Below, piece after piece: positions 16,162 through 24,431 of a DNA stretch of 64,000 nt. A model generated the notes under the pieces. The model searched no databases. It worked only from the letters and a program-made list of their open reading frames with translations, and was not told the DNA's origin. Numbering within the stretch: position 1 is the first letter of the stretch; each line of letters starts with the position of its first letter. A program made the translations under genes and the position numbers. This stretch comes from Bacteroidia bacterium (GTDB taxonomy: Bacteria; Bacteroidota; Bacteroidia; J057; JADKCL01), in assembly GCA_020635905.1 (NCBI GenBank), contig JACJYV010000001.1, positions 1-64,000 on the forward strand, read 5' to 3'.

Positions 16162-17130
16162 ATGAAAAAATCTTTACTCTCAGCTTTGTTTTTGCTCTTA
16201 CTCTCTGCAGGATTATTTGCCCAGGCCCCAGGGGTCACGGTAACGGGAGGCGTAAGATACGTTGGAACGGCCGGAAACTCCCATCAGGGCGGTGGCATGG
16301 GCCATTACAACACCACGGTGCAGAAAGCGGTTCTCACCTCCTTTGGCTTCCATACGGTGAAAAGGGATGTGATGATGGCCGGCTGCGACCGCGACGCATT
16401 GCTGACTGCCCGTCGCGCCGCCGACCTCTACCTGCTCACGACTTCTCAGGTAAAGCAGGTCATGTTCCTGCTGAATACCGACGCCGACCGCATGGATTTT
16501 GCCAAATACGCATACCCTTCCGTGATCGACGTGGAAAGATACAGAGATGTGGTGGATGCCCTCATCTTCCAAAACAGCCGGGTGGAAATGACCCGTTTCA
16601 TCCAGATGCAAGCTTCTGCCTGCGGCACCACGGGATGGTCAGGTACGGGCGGTAACAGCAGCGGCGGTGGCTACAGCGGCGGCGGACACGGACAAGGTGG
16701 TGGTCATGGTCAGGGCGGTGGACACGGACAAGGTGGCGGCCATGGTGGCGGACACGGACAGGGCGGCGGACAGTGGAATAACGGTGGCGGCCACAACGGC
16801 GGCCAGTGGAACAACGGTTACGGCGGAAACGTACCTGCTCCCCCGATGGCTATGTGCAGCAGCACTTTCGAAGCCCTCAAAGGTCAGATCCGCGGAGCCA
16901 GCTTCGAAAGCACCAAACAGGATATGGCCAACCGCGCACTGCAGGGCAACCTGTTCACCACCAGCCAGGTAAGAGAGATCATGTACCTCTTCACCTTCGA
17001 ATCAACCAAACTCGAATTCGCCAAAGCGGCCTACTCCCGCACGGTGGATCAGGGAAACTACTTCCTGGTTAACGATGCCTTCACTTTCGAGTCCAGCATC
17101 CGCGACCTGAACCGTTTCATCTACGGATAA
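16162..17130 (+). CDS. Secreted protein with two DUF4476 domains and a Gly/His-rich linker
   Basis: 322 residues with a signal peptide (MKKSLLSALFLLLLSAGLFAQ). Two DUF4476 units lie at about 50-150 and 233-322. Each has a helical F-x-S/T-x-K start, a TTSQVKQVMFLL or TTSQVREIMYLF core, an F-A-K-x-A-Y turn, and a closing helix ending in NRF or TRF-I. The linker 157-222 is built of GGHGQG units followed by QWNNGGGHN, giving at least eight histidines. DUF4476 is a Bacteroidota family of unknown function. The His-rich linker could bind metal such as Cu, Ni or Zn (inference). No T9SS sorting domain, so it probably stays periplasmic or outer-membrane-attached. A strong terminator follows at 17436-17466. 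Confidence 0.85.
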   Translation: MKKSLLSALFLLLLSAGLFAQAPGVTVTGGVRYVGTAGNSHQGGGMGHYNTTVQKAVLTSFGFHTVKRDVMMAGCDRDALLTARRAADLYLLTTSQVKQVMFLLNTDADRMDFAKYAYPSVIDVERYRDVVDALIFQNSRVEMTRFIQMQASACGTTGWSGTGGNSSGGGYSGGGHGQGGGHGQGGGHGQGGGHGGGHGQGGGQWNNGGGHNGGQWNNGYGGNVPAPPMAMCSSTFEALKGQIRGASFESTKQDMANRALQGNLFTTSQVREIMYLFTFESTKLEFAKAAYSRTVDQGNYFLVNDAFTFESSIRDLNRFIYG

Positions 17131-17142
17131 GAACTTGCGAAC

Positions 17143-17191
17143 CCGGGCAGCGAACCCTGTAATTTAAAGTGCCTGTTTATTCGCTGCCCGG
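17143..17191 (+). other. 12-bp perfect inverted repeat
   Basis: CCGGGCAGCGAA (17143-17154) pairs with TTCGCTGCCCGG (17180-17191) around a 25-nt loop, 12 bases after the DUF4476 stop codon. No U-run follows the second arm. It may be a 3' stabilising structure or a protein-binding site. Confidence 0.6.
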
Positions 17192-17309
17192 CCACTCGCG
17201 ACAAAAGCGAAGCTTTTGTGAGTCCTTAGATTTGAGATGTTAGATGTTAGATTTTAGAGAATAGACAACCTGCAACTCATGCCAAAGGCACCACCATGTA
17301 GGAACTCAG

Positions 17310-17397
17310 AACTAACAACCAACAACAACCAACTAACAACCAACTAACAACCAACTAACAACCAACTAACCGTAAACTGTAAACCTAAAACCGTAAA
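17310..17397. repeat. ACTAACAACCA and GTAAACTG repeat tracts
   Basis: About five units of ACTAACAACCA followed directly by degenerate GTAAACTG/GTAAACC units. Both families recur elsewhere in the window. Confidence 0.65.
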
Positions 17398-17435
17398 GAT
17401 CGTTAATGCCATTTTTTAGTGTTTAGTGAAGCGCG

Positions 17436-17466
17436 AGCCCGGCCCTTTTGGCCGGGCTTCTTTTTT
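17436..17466 (+). terminator. Rho-independent terminator
   Basis: A nine-base GC-rich stem (AGCCCGGCC, 17436-17444; GGCCGGGCT, 17450-17458) with a five-base loop, followed by TC and six T residues. It is well formed for + strand transcription from the DUF4476 gene 300 bp upstream. The intervening repeats would lie in its 3' untranslated region. Confidence 0.8.
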
Positions 17467-17565
17467 CAGGATGTTTGCATTTACTTGCTTCCTGAGTTCA
17501 CGGATTCACCACCCACCAATTCCTTCAGGTTAACCCGCACCCGAACGCTCACACCCAATTGCCCC

Positions 17566-20124
17566 CTACTCCTTCACCACTTTCGCAAATCCGCGGGGTA
17601 CGCCATTCACTTCGAGGCTCAGGAAGTATGCGCCCGCAGCCAGGCCCTGCAGCGGGATTTCCACCGTATGGATTCCGGCCGAAAGGTTGCCCAAACCCAC
17701 AGGTTCCAGGGTACGGCCCAGCATGTCGTACATGCGAATCAGCCCATTGCCGCCCTTCCACACCTGAAAGCGCAGCCAAACCCGGTCTGCAGCTGGATTG
17801 GGAAACAGCAGAAGCGGATTTTGGCCGTCGCCGGGCTGGAGATTGGTATTCACGGGATTATAGGGTACGATCGCAGGATCGCCCAGCAGGACCATTTGCC
17901 TGACCTGATTGAGATGCAGTTGATCATGCCAAAAATCCAGATATTGGGCGGCAGTGGAATCCTGCAGAGAGCCCAGGGGCTCTCCTGTCATTTGACTGAA
18001 AGCATTTTCAAAATATTCCCTGCCATAATCCCCCTCGGGTGACAGATAGCCATAGGAGGTACCCCCCAGGTAAGCAATGGCGCCTCTGCCCGGCTCCAGC
18101 AGGTATTTTTCGGCCAGGCCGGGAGCGGAACGGGTAAACTGAGCCGTTTCATTACCCATGCCCACGATCACCGGGTATTTGCCCCAGTTGGCGTACTGGT
18201 CGGGGGTTTTGAAGACAAAATCAAAGGAATCGGGATTTGAAGGACCAAACAGATAGGCCCAAGCTATCCCGTTTTGCATTACCTGATCCACCGTAAGGGA
18301 GGTATTGCTGACGATGCTGCCATTGAATTTATTGAAACTGTACGCTGTGCCGCCGTAATTGCCCGAGGTGAACAGGGAAATTGCGTCTGCCTGGTAATTG
18401 ATGATGGGAACTTGCTCCAACGTATCGGGTCCGCCGCCCATGAAAAGACCATTCAGCATCCAGGGGTCCCACAAAGTGTGCTCATACTCGTCCACCTTGG
18501 CCAGGTATTCCATTCCTTCGCTGTCGCTGGTCACAGGAATGCGCCCCACAGACATTTTTGGGTAAAAATCAGGGGGAGCCAGGGCAAAATTGGAGACAAA
18601 ATCGTGGTCATTGCCCGGAAAACCCCAGGTTGGCACCTCCGTGGCGGCCTGTCCGCGAATCAGGTGGCTGCCTTTGCCCCAAAGCAAAACGGTGGAGGGA
18701 GGCTGAGACCAGTTTTCGTAGGCCACTTTGCAAAACCGCTTGATCGCCAGGGGAGTTGGACTGCCGTAGCCAAATTCGTCGTAGATTTCATCCAGGTGCA
18801 CCACCCGAACCGAAAGTCCGCCCCGGGCAGTATCACGGTATGCAGCATAAGCCTGGGCCGAGGCATCGAGGGCCTCGCTGCTGATGATCACAAAATCTGC
18901 CGCAAGGGTGGCTGAGGAAAGATTGACCAGGCTGGCATCTTCAATGCGCAGGGGACTCAGCAATCCATTATCAGTGACTACAAAGAGGTCGCGATCCTGG
19001 GTAGCTGAAGGCACGATCAGGTCCAGCTGGCCCGAATTGAGAGCACCCTTGCTGCGCACTTTATTCTTCCAGTCATAGGCCCAGCCAGTAGAGCTGCCCG
19101 GTGCATTGGCCAGGGAAAAATAACTCTCTGACGGGTTCTGGAACCCGGAAATGCGAAGCGAAGCGGCATTGGCCAGGTCGGGCAGACGGTGATATAAAAT
19201 GCTGAGCGCAGTCACATGATTGACATCTGTGCCATTATTCTGGGTGCCAAAGGCCTCAAAGGTCAGGCTGGTGGTAGCGGTCAGATTATTGGTCAGGGAA
19301 AGGTCAAATGAACGGATCACAATCCCCTGGGTGGTATCCTGGATCAAAACGGTGGCCCCGGCACTGATTCTGCGCACATGTTGCCAGCTGCTTCGACCAA
19401 AGATGCGGGCCCAAACCGTGGCGGTTTGGGCGGTTGCCATATCTGCCAATGGAGTGGGCACCTGCAGGGTAACAGGCGCATTGGGCTCAAACAGATCTCC
19501 CACATATCCCTCACCCGCAACGTAGTCAGGGTTCATGCTTTGAAAAATATCATACTGGCTGCCGCCGCCCGACACGTAGCTGGCCGGGGAAAGCAGGAAG
19601 GTGTATTTGGATTCGAAAGGAAAATTGGATTCGGGCACATAACTCCCATAATTGCCATTGAAATAATCAGTGTAGCGAAGGCCGGGAGAATTGTCCCAGG
19701 TGAGAAAATAAGCGGCCTCGTCAGAAAAGAGGCTGACCGCAGGATCTGGGGATAGACTTCCATCGGGCAGGCCGCCATTCAGGGGATTGCGGTACAGGAG
19801 GGTATCCTGGACTCCATCGTTTTTGTTGCCGTAAAACTCAAGAAAGTTGAGCGCAGAACCCGTGGCATCCACCACCAGGGGTTGCTCCACTCCGCGGAAA
19901 TACAGATGCAAATTCGCAGGATCAGCTCCCGCAAGGCTGAAACCAGCATTGCTTAAGTCATTGGCGGTCACGCGGTAAATGCCTTCCTGGTCCACCACCA
20001 GTTTGATAAAGGTACGGGAAGGATCGGCGGTGTACCAGCCATTGGCTGGATCAAGGGGCAGGGATTGGGAAATCAAAAAGCTGCTGCACAGCAGCAGAAA
20101 AGCAAAAATTGCAAAGTTTTTCAT
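17566..20124 (-). CDS. C25 (gingipain)-family protein, apparently catalytically inactive, with T9SS sorting domain
   Basis: 852 residues. Signal peptide (1-20), a long beta-rich N-terminal region (25-370), then a gingipain/PorU-type C25 domain (about 405-710): VLLWGKGSHLIRG (479-491), FYPKMSVGRIPV (520-531), the strand before the usual catalytic His (AWAYLFGPS, 621-629), and the strand before the usual catalytic Cys (YPVIVGMGNETAQF, 650-663). In active members these read YxGHGS and a C-containing ACxxG or GCNTG loop. Here neither His nor Cys is present, so peptidase activity is unlikely. The C-terminal 80 residues are a T9SS sorting domain (LLFPNPAADRVWL ... AGAYFLSLEVNG). It is probably a surface binding or scaffold protein derived from a protease. 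No frameshift is visible; the frame is intact. Confidence 0.8.
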   Translation of the reverse strand: MKNFAIFAFLLLCSSFLISQSLPLDPANGWYTADPSRTFIKLVVDQEGIYRVTANDLSNAGFSLAGADPANLHLYFRGVEQPLVVDATGSALNFLEFYGNKNDGVQDTLLYRNPLNGGLPDGSLSPDPAVSLFSDEAAYFLTWDNSPGLRYTDYFNGNYGSYVPESNFPFESKYTFLLSPASYVSGGGSQYDIFQSMNPDYVAGEGYVGDLFEPNAPVTLQVPTPLADMATAQTATVWARIFGRSSWQHVRRISAGATVLIQDTTQGIVIRSFDLSLTNNLTATTSLTFEAFGTQNNGTDVNHVTALSILYHRLPDLANAASLRISGFQNPSESYFSLANAPGSSTGWAYDWKNKVRSKGALNSGQLDLIVPSATQDRDLFVVTDNGLLSPLRIEDASLVNLSSATLAADFVIISSEALDASAQAYAAYRDTARGGLSVRVVHLDEIYDEFGYGSPTPLAIKRFCKVAYENWSQPPSTVLLWGKGSHLIRGQAATEVPTWGFPGNDHDFVSNFALAPPDFYPKMSVGRIPVTSDSEGMEYLAKVDEYEHTLWDPWMLNGLFMGGGPDTLEQVPIINYQADAISLFTSGNYGGTAYSFNKFNGSIVSNTSLTVDQVMQNGIAWAYLFGPSNPDSFDFVFKTPDQYANWGKYPVIVGMGNETAQFTRSAPGLAEKYLLEPGRGAIAYLGGTSYGYLSPEGDYGREYFENAFSQMTGEPLGSLQDSTAAQYLDFWHDQLHLNQVRQMVLLGDPAIVPYNPVNTNLQPGDGQNPLLLFPNPAADRVWLRFQVWKGGNGLIRMYDMLGRTLEPVGLGNLSAGIHTVEIPLQGLAAGAYFLSLEVNGVPRGFAKVVKE

Positions 20125-20221
20125 GACAAGCTGTTTGGGGTGAACAAATCACAGCTTTAACCGAGGTTTGAAATTAGCCAATTCCCACCTGAAAAAAAGT
20201 GCAATAATTGATGGATATTTT

Positions 20222-20295
20222 AGCTTCGAGCTGCAAGCTACGAGCTGCGAGCCATCATTGTGGACCTCAAACTGCGAACTGTACCCGTAAACCGC
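20222..20295. repeat. AGCTGCAAGC and GTAAACC repeat tracts
   Basis: Degenerate units TTCGAGCTGCAAGCTACGAG followed by GAACTGTACCCGTAAACC. The same two families appear near several gene ends in the window. Confidence 0.55.
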
Positions 20296-20298
20296 AAT

Positions 20299-20328
20299 CC
20301 CGATAACTATCGCATGCGCGTCAACTTA
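20299..20328. repeat. Left arm of 30-nt inverted repeat flanking the IS110 element
   Basis: Matches the reverse complement of 21797-21826 at 26 of 30 positions by eye. It contains the palindrome-like CGATAACTATCG core followed by GCGTCAACTTA. The arms lie well outside the transposase gene and outside the structured segment, so they could be copies of an older dispersed repeat that the IS targeted, rather than ends of the IS. Confidence 0.65.
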
Positions 20329-20573
20329 AGGGTTTAGAGGTCACGCAAAGCTCGCAAAGGGGTTGTTTTCCGCGTTTCGTTGGTTGAAGAGAGCAAAGAG
20401 CGCAAAGCAAAAATGCAATTAAACCGTTCATCTTGGCGAACTTTGCCACCCCAACCAACGCAATCCCGAAAGCGTTCGGGAGGGCCAAAAAATCTTGGCG
20501 ATCTATTAGTTTAAAGGATTCAAATCATTAACAAAACAATGTTAATAAATTTGAAGCTGTTAATTGTGGAAAA

Positions 20574-20627
20574 GGGAGCAGGCTTGCGTTCTAGGCTTCG
20601 AGCCTCAGCAAAGATTGACCTGCTCCC
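20574..20627 (+). ncRNA. Structured non-coding segment, candidate IS110 bridge RNA
   Basis: A perfect nine-base outer stem, GGGAGCAGG (20574-20582) with CCTGCTCCC (20619-20627), encloses a 36-nt region holding a small hairpin, AGGCT-TCG-AGCCT (20593-20605). It lies 100 bp ahead of the transposase start, in the position where IS110-group elements encode the bridge RNA that pairs with donor and target DNA. Guide loops were not identified. Confidence 0.5.
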
Positions 20628-20727
20628 TCCACTTGAAAAACCCGATAAAAATCCATGAACCTATCACCATACATAGGTCTGGTTAACAAGTGGCCACAAT
20701 CTTAAAAAAATAATTAAACGCTAAGTT

Positions 20728-21756
20728 ATGAAATTCAACAGTTTCGTAGGAATCGACATCTCAAAAGAGGTATTTGATTTGGTCGTTCGCAAAGAGGATG
20801 GCAGCAGTTCCCAACAACAATTTCCAAACTCCATCCCGGGGATTCATCTATTCATTGAATGGATGGTCAAGGAAAACCTAACCCAGGAATCCACTTTGAT
20901 TTGCATGGAACACACCGGCAACTACATTGACAGGATTACCCGCCTGCTTAGTGGGGAAGGTTATTTCGCCTGGGTGGTTAGTCCGCTGGTGATCCATAAA
21001 TTCTCTCCAGACATTCGCCGCCACAGCGATGATCAGGACTCAGCAGAGCGCCTCTGTGAGTTTGCTGCCCGCTTCAGTGACCAGGCCAGGCGATTTGAGC
21101 CCGACTCGAAGGAAGAAGCCAAACTCCGTGCCCTTTCCCTGCTCAGGAAACAATTGGTCAAATCCCAGACCCAGTTCCTTAATCGGGAATTGTCCAACCT
21201 TGACCTTGCAGATCCTTCTGCCATGGGAGCAAAAGTTTACCGGGAGACAATTGAATTTTTCCAGAATCGAATTCAACTTGTGGAGGATGAAATTGAGGCT
21301 CTGATCAAAAGTTCAGCCCAATTAAGCTCCTGGCATACAATACTCAAATCCGTCCCAGGAATTGGGAAGGTTTGTGCAACCATGATCCTAATTCACACTT
21401 GTGGCTTTAAAAAGATAAAAGACTTCAAGAGTTTCGCCTCATTCATTGCTTCGGCCCCATTCAGCAAGGGATCGGGGAAGTACAAGGTGAGACCCAGAGT
21501 CTATAAAACAGGAAACAGAAAAGCAAAATCGCTCCTATTCATGGGGGCAATGAGCCTCATCCATCCCGGACGCATATTCCATAATTGGTACATTTACCGA
21601 ACGGAAGTTCAAAAAAAGCATCCTTTTTCGGTCCTGAATGAGATCATAAACGAGATCATCAAAATCGCTTTTACCCTCATCCAAAGGGGCGAAAAGTTCA
21701 ACAAGGTGAAGTACCTGGAAGGGAAAAATTCTGTTAAATTTTTGGGTTTATCATAA
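20728..21756 (+). CDS. IS110-family transposase (recombinase)
   Basis: 342 residues. The N-terminal RuvC-like DEDD domain has D10 in VGIDISK, E61 in CMEHTGNY, and D101/D104 in the RRHSDDQDSAERL segment. The C-terminal Transposase_20 domain has PGIGK (210-214), a helix through FKSFASFIASAPF, the S249 of KGSGK as candidate catalytic serine, and TGNRKAKSLLFMGAM (261-275). The order and length are normal for a complete, full-length IS110 recombinase, so the element may be active. It needs its structured RNA upstream for target choice. No passenger gene. Codon use and GC resemble the window average. Confidence 0.93.
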   Translation: MKFNSFVGIDISKEVFDLVVRKEDGSSSQQQFPNSIPGIHLFIEWMVKENLTQESTLICMEHTGNYIDRITRLLSGEGYFAWVVSPLVIHKFSPDIRRHSDDQDSAERLCEFAARFSDQARRFEPDSKEEAKLRALSLLRKQLVKSQTQFLNRELSNLDLADPSAMGAKVYRETIEFFQNRIQLVEDEIEALIKSSAQLSSWHTILKSVPGIGKVCATMILIHTCGFKKIKDFKSFASFIASAPFSKGSGKYKVRPRVYKTGNRKAKSLLFMGAMSLIHPGRIFHNWYIYRTEVQKKHPFSVLNEIINEIIKIAFTLIQRGEKFNKVKYLEGKNSVKFLGLS

Positions 21757-21796
21757 AAATCTTTGCGATACTGATCATCTTAGGCTGTTTTTCCAC

Positions 21797-21826
21797 TAAG
21801 TTGACGCCTATGCGATAACTATCGGG
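21797..21826. repeat. Right arm of 30-nt inverted repeat flanking the IS110 element
   Basis: Reverse-complement partner of 20299-20328, 26 of 30 positions. A GTAAACTG-type unit follows directly (about 21829-21846), as a GTAAACC unit precedes the left arm, so the symmetry extends into the flanking repeat family. Confidence 0.65.
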
Positions 21827-21844
21827 AGTAAACTGTAAACCGTT

Positions 21845-21894
21845 AAAAAAAATGAATCCCGGCCAGTCCGTTTCTAAAACGGGCCGCCGGGATT
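21845..21894 (-). terminator. Rho-independent terminator of the plug-only receptor gene
   Basis: Read on the minus strand, a nine-base stem AATCCCGGC / GCCGGGATT (plus-strand arms 21886-21894 and 21855-21863) with an inner paired region, followed closely by eight T residues (plus-strand A run at 21845-21852). It lies 25 bp past the stop codon at 21919. Confidence 0.75.
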
Positions 21895-21918
21895 GCCAAA
21901 CTGCCTTAATCTTAACTA

Positions 21919-22767
21919 TCAGGAAATTATGAAAGTGTTATTGCTTTGAGATGAATCGACCCGAAAGAGTTGCTCAGGATTCACCTTACCCGAATCGGGG
22001 CTGGTGGATTTCTTTGCCTTGGGAGCTTTCTTTTTCTTGCCGATCATGATGCCGCCCATGGAAGGGCGCATGCCCGAATTGCGGGTGGTAATCGAAATTA
22101 CCCCACCTGACACGTCGCCAAACTCGGCAGGAATACCTCCCGTGATTACGGAAACCTGCTCGATCATGGCATTGGGGAGATTGGTATTGCCGATCACCTT
22201 GACCCCGTCCACAAACATAACCGTAGCTCCGGGGCGGGCCCCCCTGATCTTGAGCGGGTCGCGTTCGCTGGTACTGTTCACTCCGGGCAGAATGCGAATG
22301 ATATCCTCAGGCTGCCTCACGGGCAGTTTCTCGATCGTTTTGCGGTCCACAAAAGATCCTGAAGACACATTGTCGATGTCCATCATGGGGTTGTCGCGGT
22401 AATCATGGATGACCTGGTCGTCCATTTCCGAAATGGCAAAATTCACCGTTTTGTACTTCCCGTCCTGAACCACCACGTCTTCCATTATGGCAATTTCCTG
22501 CCCCAAATACCAGACCTGCAGGGTATAAGTCCCGGCGTTCATGTTGGTAATGGAGTAATTGCCGAGGCTGTCCGTGATGACGCCCATGACCAAATGTCCA
22601 TCCTGAAAAACTTTCACCGTGGATGCAGCCAGTTCTTCGCCATTTTTGGCCACCTTGCCTTTCAGCTTGGTGGTTTGGACCTGAGCCTGGAGACTGCCCA
22701 GGGGGCCAAGGACCATGCTGGCCAGCGCCAGCATCAGTCCAACTCGTTTTGCGAAAGAAAATTTCAT
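21919..22767 (-). CDS. TonB-dependent-receptor-like protein with regulatory and plug domains only
   Basis: 282 residues. Signal peptide (1-29, ending LQAQ), a CarboxypepD_reg-like beta-sandwich (about 33-115: KLKGKVAKNGEEL ... DSLGNYSITNMNAGTYTLQV), a linker, then a TonB plug domain (about 145-232: VRQPEDIIRILPGVNS ... KIRGARPG ... MFVDGVKV ... SVITGGIPAEFGDVSGGVISITTR). It ends with a lysine-rich segment (KKKKAPKAKKS, 244-254) and no barrel. Normal receptors are 700-1000 residues. The stop is followed by its own terminator, so truncation is not the result of an adjacent frameshift. A strong AGGAGG site lies 8 bp before the start. It may cap or regulate a barrel elsewhere, or be a stabilised remnant. 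Confidence 0.8.
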   Translation of the reverse strand: MKFSFAKRVGLMLALASMVLGPLGSLQAQVQTTKLKGKVAKNGEELAASTVKVFQDGHLVMGVITDSLGNYSITNMNAGTYTLQVWYLGQEIAIMEDVVVQDGKYKTVNFAISEMDDQVIHDYRDNPMMDIDNVSSGSFVDRKTIEKLPVRQPEDIIRILPGVNSTSERDPLKIRGARPGATVMFVDGVKVIGNTNLPNAMIEQVSVITGGIPAEFGDVSGGVISITTRNSGMRPSMGGIMIGKKKKAPKAKKSTSPDSGKVNPEQLFRVDSSQSNNTFIIS

Positions 22768-22789
22768 TTTTAAATCCTCCTAAAGAGTT
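22768..22789 (-). promoter_or_regulatory. Strong Shine-Dalgarno of the plug-only gene
   Basis: Minus strand TTTAGGAGGATTTAAAA directly precedes the ATG at 22767. A consensus AGGAGG is unusual in Bacteroidota and suggests strong translation. Confidence 0.6.
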
Positions 22790-23032
22790 AAAGGTTTATA
22801 ATAAAGCCCCCCTTTAACGACTTCAAGTTGGGAACGAATTCGCTGTATTTAAAACGCAAAACCGGGGGTTTATTGCACAGTTCAGGATGATTAAAAAAGG
22901 GGAATGTACCCGAAATGACCCTATAGAAGATTGATTACCCTGACAAAACCACTTGTTGATTACGCACTTGTAAAGACAGAATATTTTGGTTGAAAAATAA
23001 TTTTCACCTGAAAATTGAGTATTTTACTGAAA

Positions 23033-24241
23033 ATGAACCGCTATCTTCCACTTTGTGTCCGGATTTTACTGGCTTTGCCCGCCCTGATGACTTTGGGCAA
23101 TTCAAGGGCAGCCGCTCAGGTCTGGTCTGATACCCTGGATATGCAACTGGACGAAATCAGCTGTCATTCGCGCCTTCCCGGCTGGTCGGTGGCCATCGTG
23201 AACCCCGACGAGATTCTGTATCAGCGCAGTATGGGCTGGGCCAATCTGGAAAAGCAGGTTCCTTTTGACCCGCACACCTTGCTGAATGTGGGTTCCGTTT
23301 CCAAAACCCTGATCGGGGTGGCCCTCATGCAATTGGCTGAAGAGGGGGAAATTAACCTGGACAGTTCCATTAATGCCTATTTGCCCTTCGCCGTGCACCA
23401 TCCTTCCTACCCCGGACAGACCATTACCCTGAGACATCTCGCCACCCACACTTCAGGCATTTCAGACGGCAAGTATTATAACCAATTATGTTATGTCCTG
23501 CTGGATGGCTATCCTGAAGATGATTCCCACCTTTCCAAAAGTCAACGCAGGTATTTCAGGCAGTTGCAAAAAAATCCGCTGCAGCCCCTGGATGTTTTTC
23601 TGGAGAATTATCTGACGGTGGGAGGAAATCATTATCACTCAAAGAATTTCAATCAATTTGCGCCGGGAACCCATTATGAATACACCAATATTGGAGCCAC
23701 TCTGGCCGCTTTGGTCATTGAGCAGGTCTCGGGCGAGCCCTTCGATGTCTATACCCGCAGGCACATCCTGGAACCGCTCGAAATGCGTGAATCGGGTTGG
23801 AAATATTCTGAAGTAAAGCAGGAAAATCTGGCCAAAATATACTTCCCGGGCGGCATTCCCGTGCCGCGCTACACCCTGGTCACCTATCCCGACGGCGGGC
23901 TCATCAGCAATGCCCACGACCTGATCCGCTATCTGATGAACTGCCTGAAAGGCTATGTGGGCGAAGGCGGTCTGCTCAAACCTGATTCCTGGCAGGAAAT
24001 GATGGTATTGCAATTTGAGGGCGAAGAAGAAAAAACCGGCCTCTTCTGGAGCATTTCAAAATCGGGGCGCATTGGCCATACAGGTGCAGATCCTGGCATT
24101 TTCACCTGGCTGCAGATTGATCCAGAAACTCAGACCGGCTATCTGATGCTCACTAATACCTCTGCGTTTGAGGACCCGGAAACCATGGAAGAAGTGAAAA
24201 GCATCTGGAAAACGCTTATTCACTATGGCAAAGAATTATAA
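23033..24241 (+). CDS. Class-C beta-lactamase-family serine hydrolase, exported
   Basis: 402 residues from the ATG at 23033; the longer frame begins at a TTG and adds six residues. A signal peptide is present (MNRYLPLCVRILLALPALM... ending near AAAQ). The beta-lactamase/PBP4-like fold motifs are there: S88-V-S-K91 (SxxK nucleophile motif), Y217-T-N219 (YxN), and HTG in RIGHTGADPG near residues 345-350. These are features of the PF00144 family, which includes esterases, D-aminopeptidases, DD-peptidases and true AmpC enzymes. No residues specific to AmpC are evident, so a peptidase or esterase role in the periplasm is more likely than antibiotic resistance. Stands alone; the kinase gene starts 190 bp later. 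Confidence 0.87.
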   Translation: MNRYLPLCVRILLALPALMTLGNSRAAAQVWSDTLDMQLDEISCHSRLPGWSVAIVNPDEILYQRSMGWANLEKQVPFDPHTLLNVGSVSKTLIGVALMQLAEEGEINLDSSINAYLPFAVHHPSYPGQTITLRHLATHTSGISDGKYYNQLCYVLLDGYPEDDSHLSKSQRRYFRQLQKNPLQPLDVFLENYLTVGGNHYHSKNFNQFAPGTHYEYTNIGATLAALVIEQVSGEPFDVYTRRHILEPLEMRESGWKYSEVKQENLAKIYFPGGIPVPRYTLVTYPDGGLISNAHDLIRYLMNCLKGYVGEGGLLKPDSWQEMMVLQFEGEEEKTGLFWSISKSGRIGHTGADPGIFTWLQIDPETQTGYLMLTNTSAFEDPETMEEVKSIWKTLIHYGKEL

Positions 24242-24431
24242 CAAAATTCCCTGCCAACTACGAAAATGCAAGCCAGACACCTGTGAATCTGACAAATTCG
24301 AATTCCCCATATTTGTACATGCAGATTAAACTTGCGATATTTAGCCGCCAACGCCTTCTTTGAACAGGATTTTTGCCTTTAGCCGGGAAAATCATTTCTG
24401 CTCAGCAAGGACTTTTTGTACCAACTAAACT

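Larger units (their letters stand above)
17131..17565. other. Intergenic region, 435 bp, with hairpins, repeats and terminator
   Basis: No gene. It contains a 12-base perfect inverted repeat (17143-17154 with 17180-17191), a second hairpin ACAAAAGC-GAA-GCTTTTGT (17201-17219), an ACTAACAACCA tract (about 17310-17370), a GTAAACTG tract (about 17370-17397) and a strong terminator. Confidence 0.65.
20125..20727. other. Intergenic region, 603 bp, including left part of the IS110 element
   Basis: Contains an AGCTGCAAGC tract (20222-20253), a GTAAACC-type tract (about 20267-20295), one arm of the flanking inverted repeat (20299-20328), a stretch with repeated AGCGCAAAG units (about 20395-20410) and, from roughly 20570, the structured non-coding left segment of the IS110 element. 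No protein gene. Confidence 0.6.
20570..21760 (+). mobile_element. IS110-family insertion sequence (boundaries approximate)
   Basis: Defined by the transposase at 20728-21756 and the structured non-coding segment just upstream. IS110 elements lack terminal inverted repeats and make no clear target duplication, so the exact ends cannot be read from one copy. Candidate boundaries lie between 20330 and 20570 on the left and 21757 and 21796 on the right. The insertion sits between the C25-family gene and the plug-only receptor gene, with a 30-nt inverted repeat on both sides. Confidence 0.75.
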
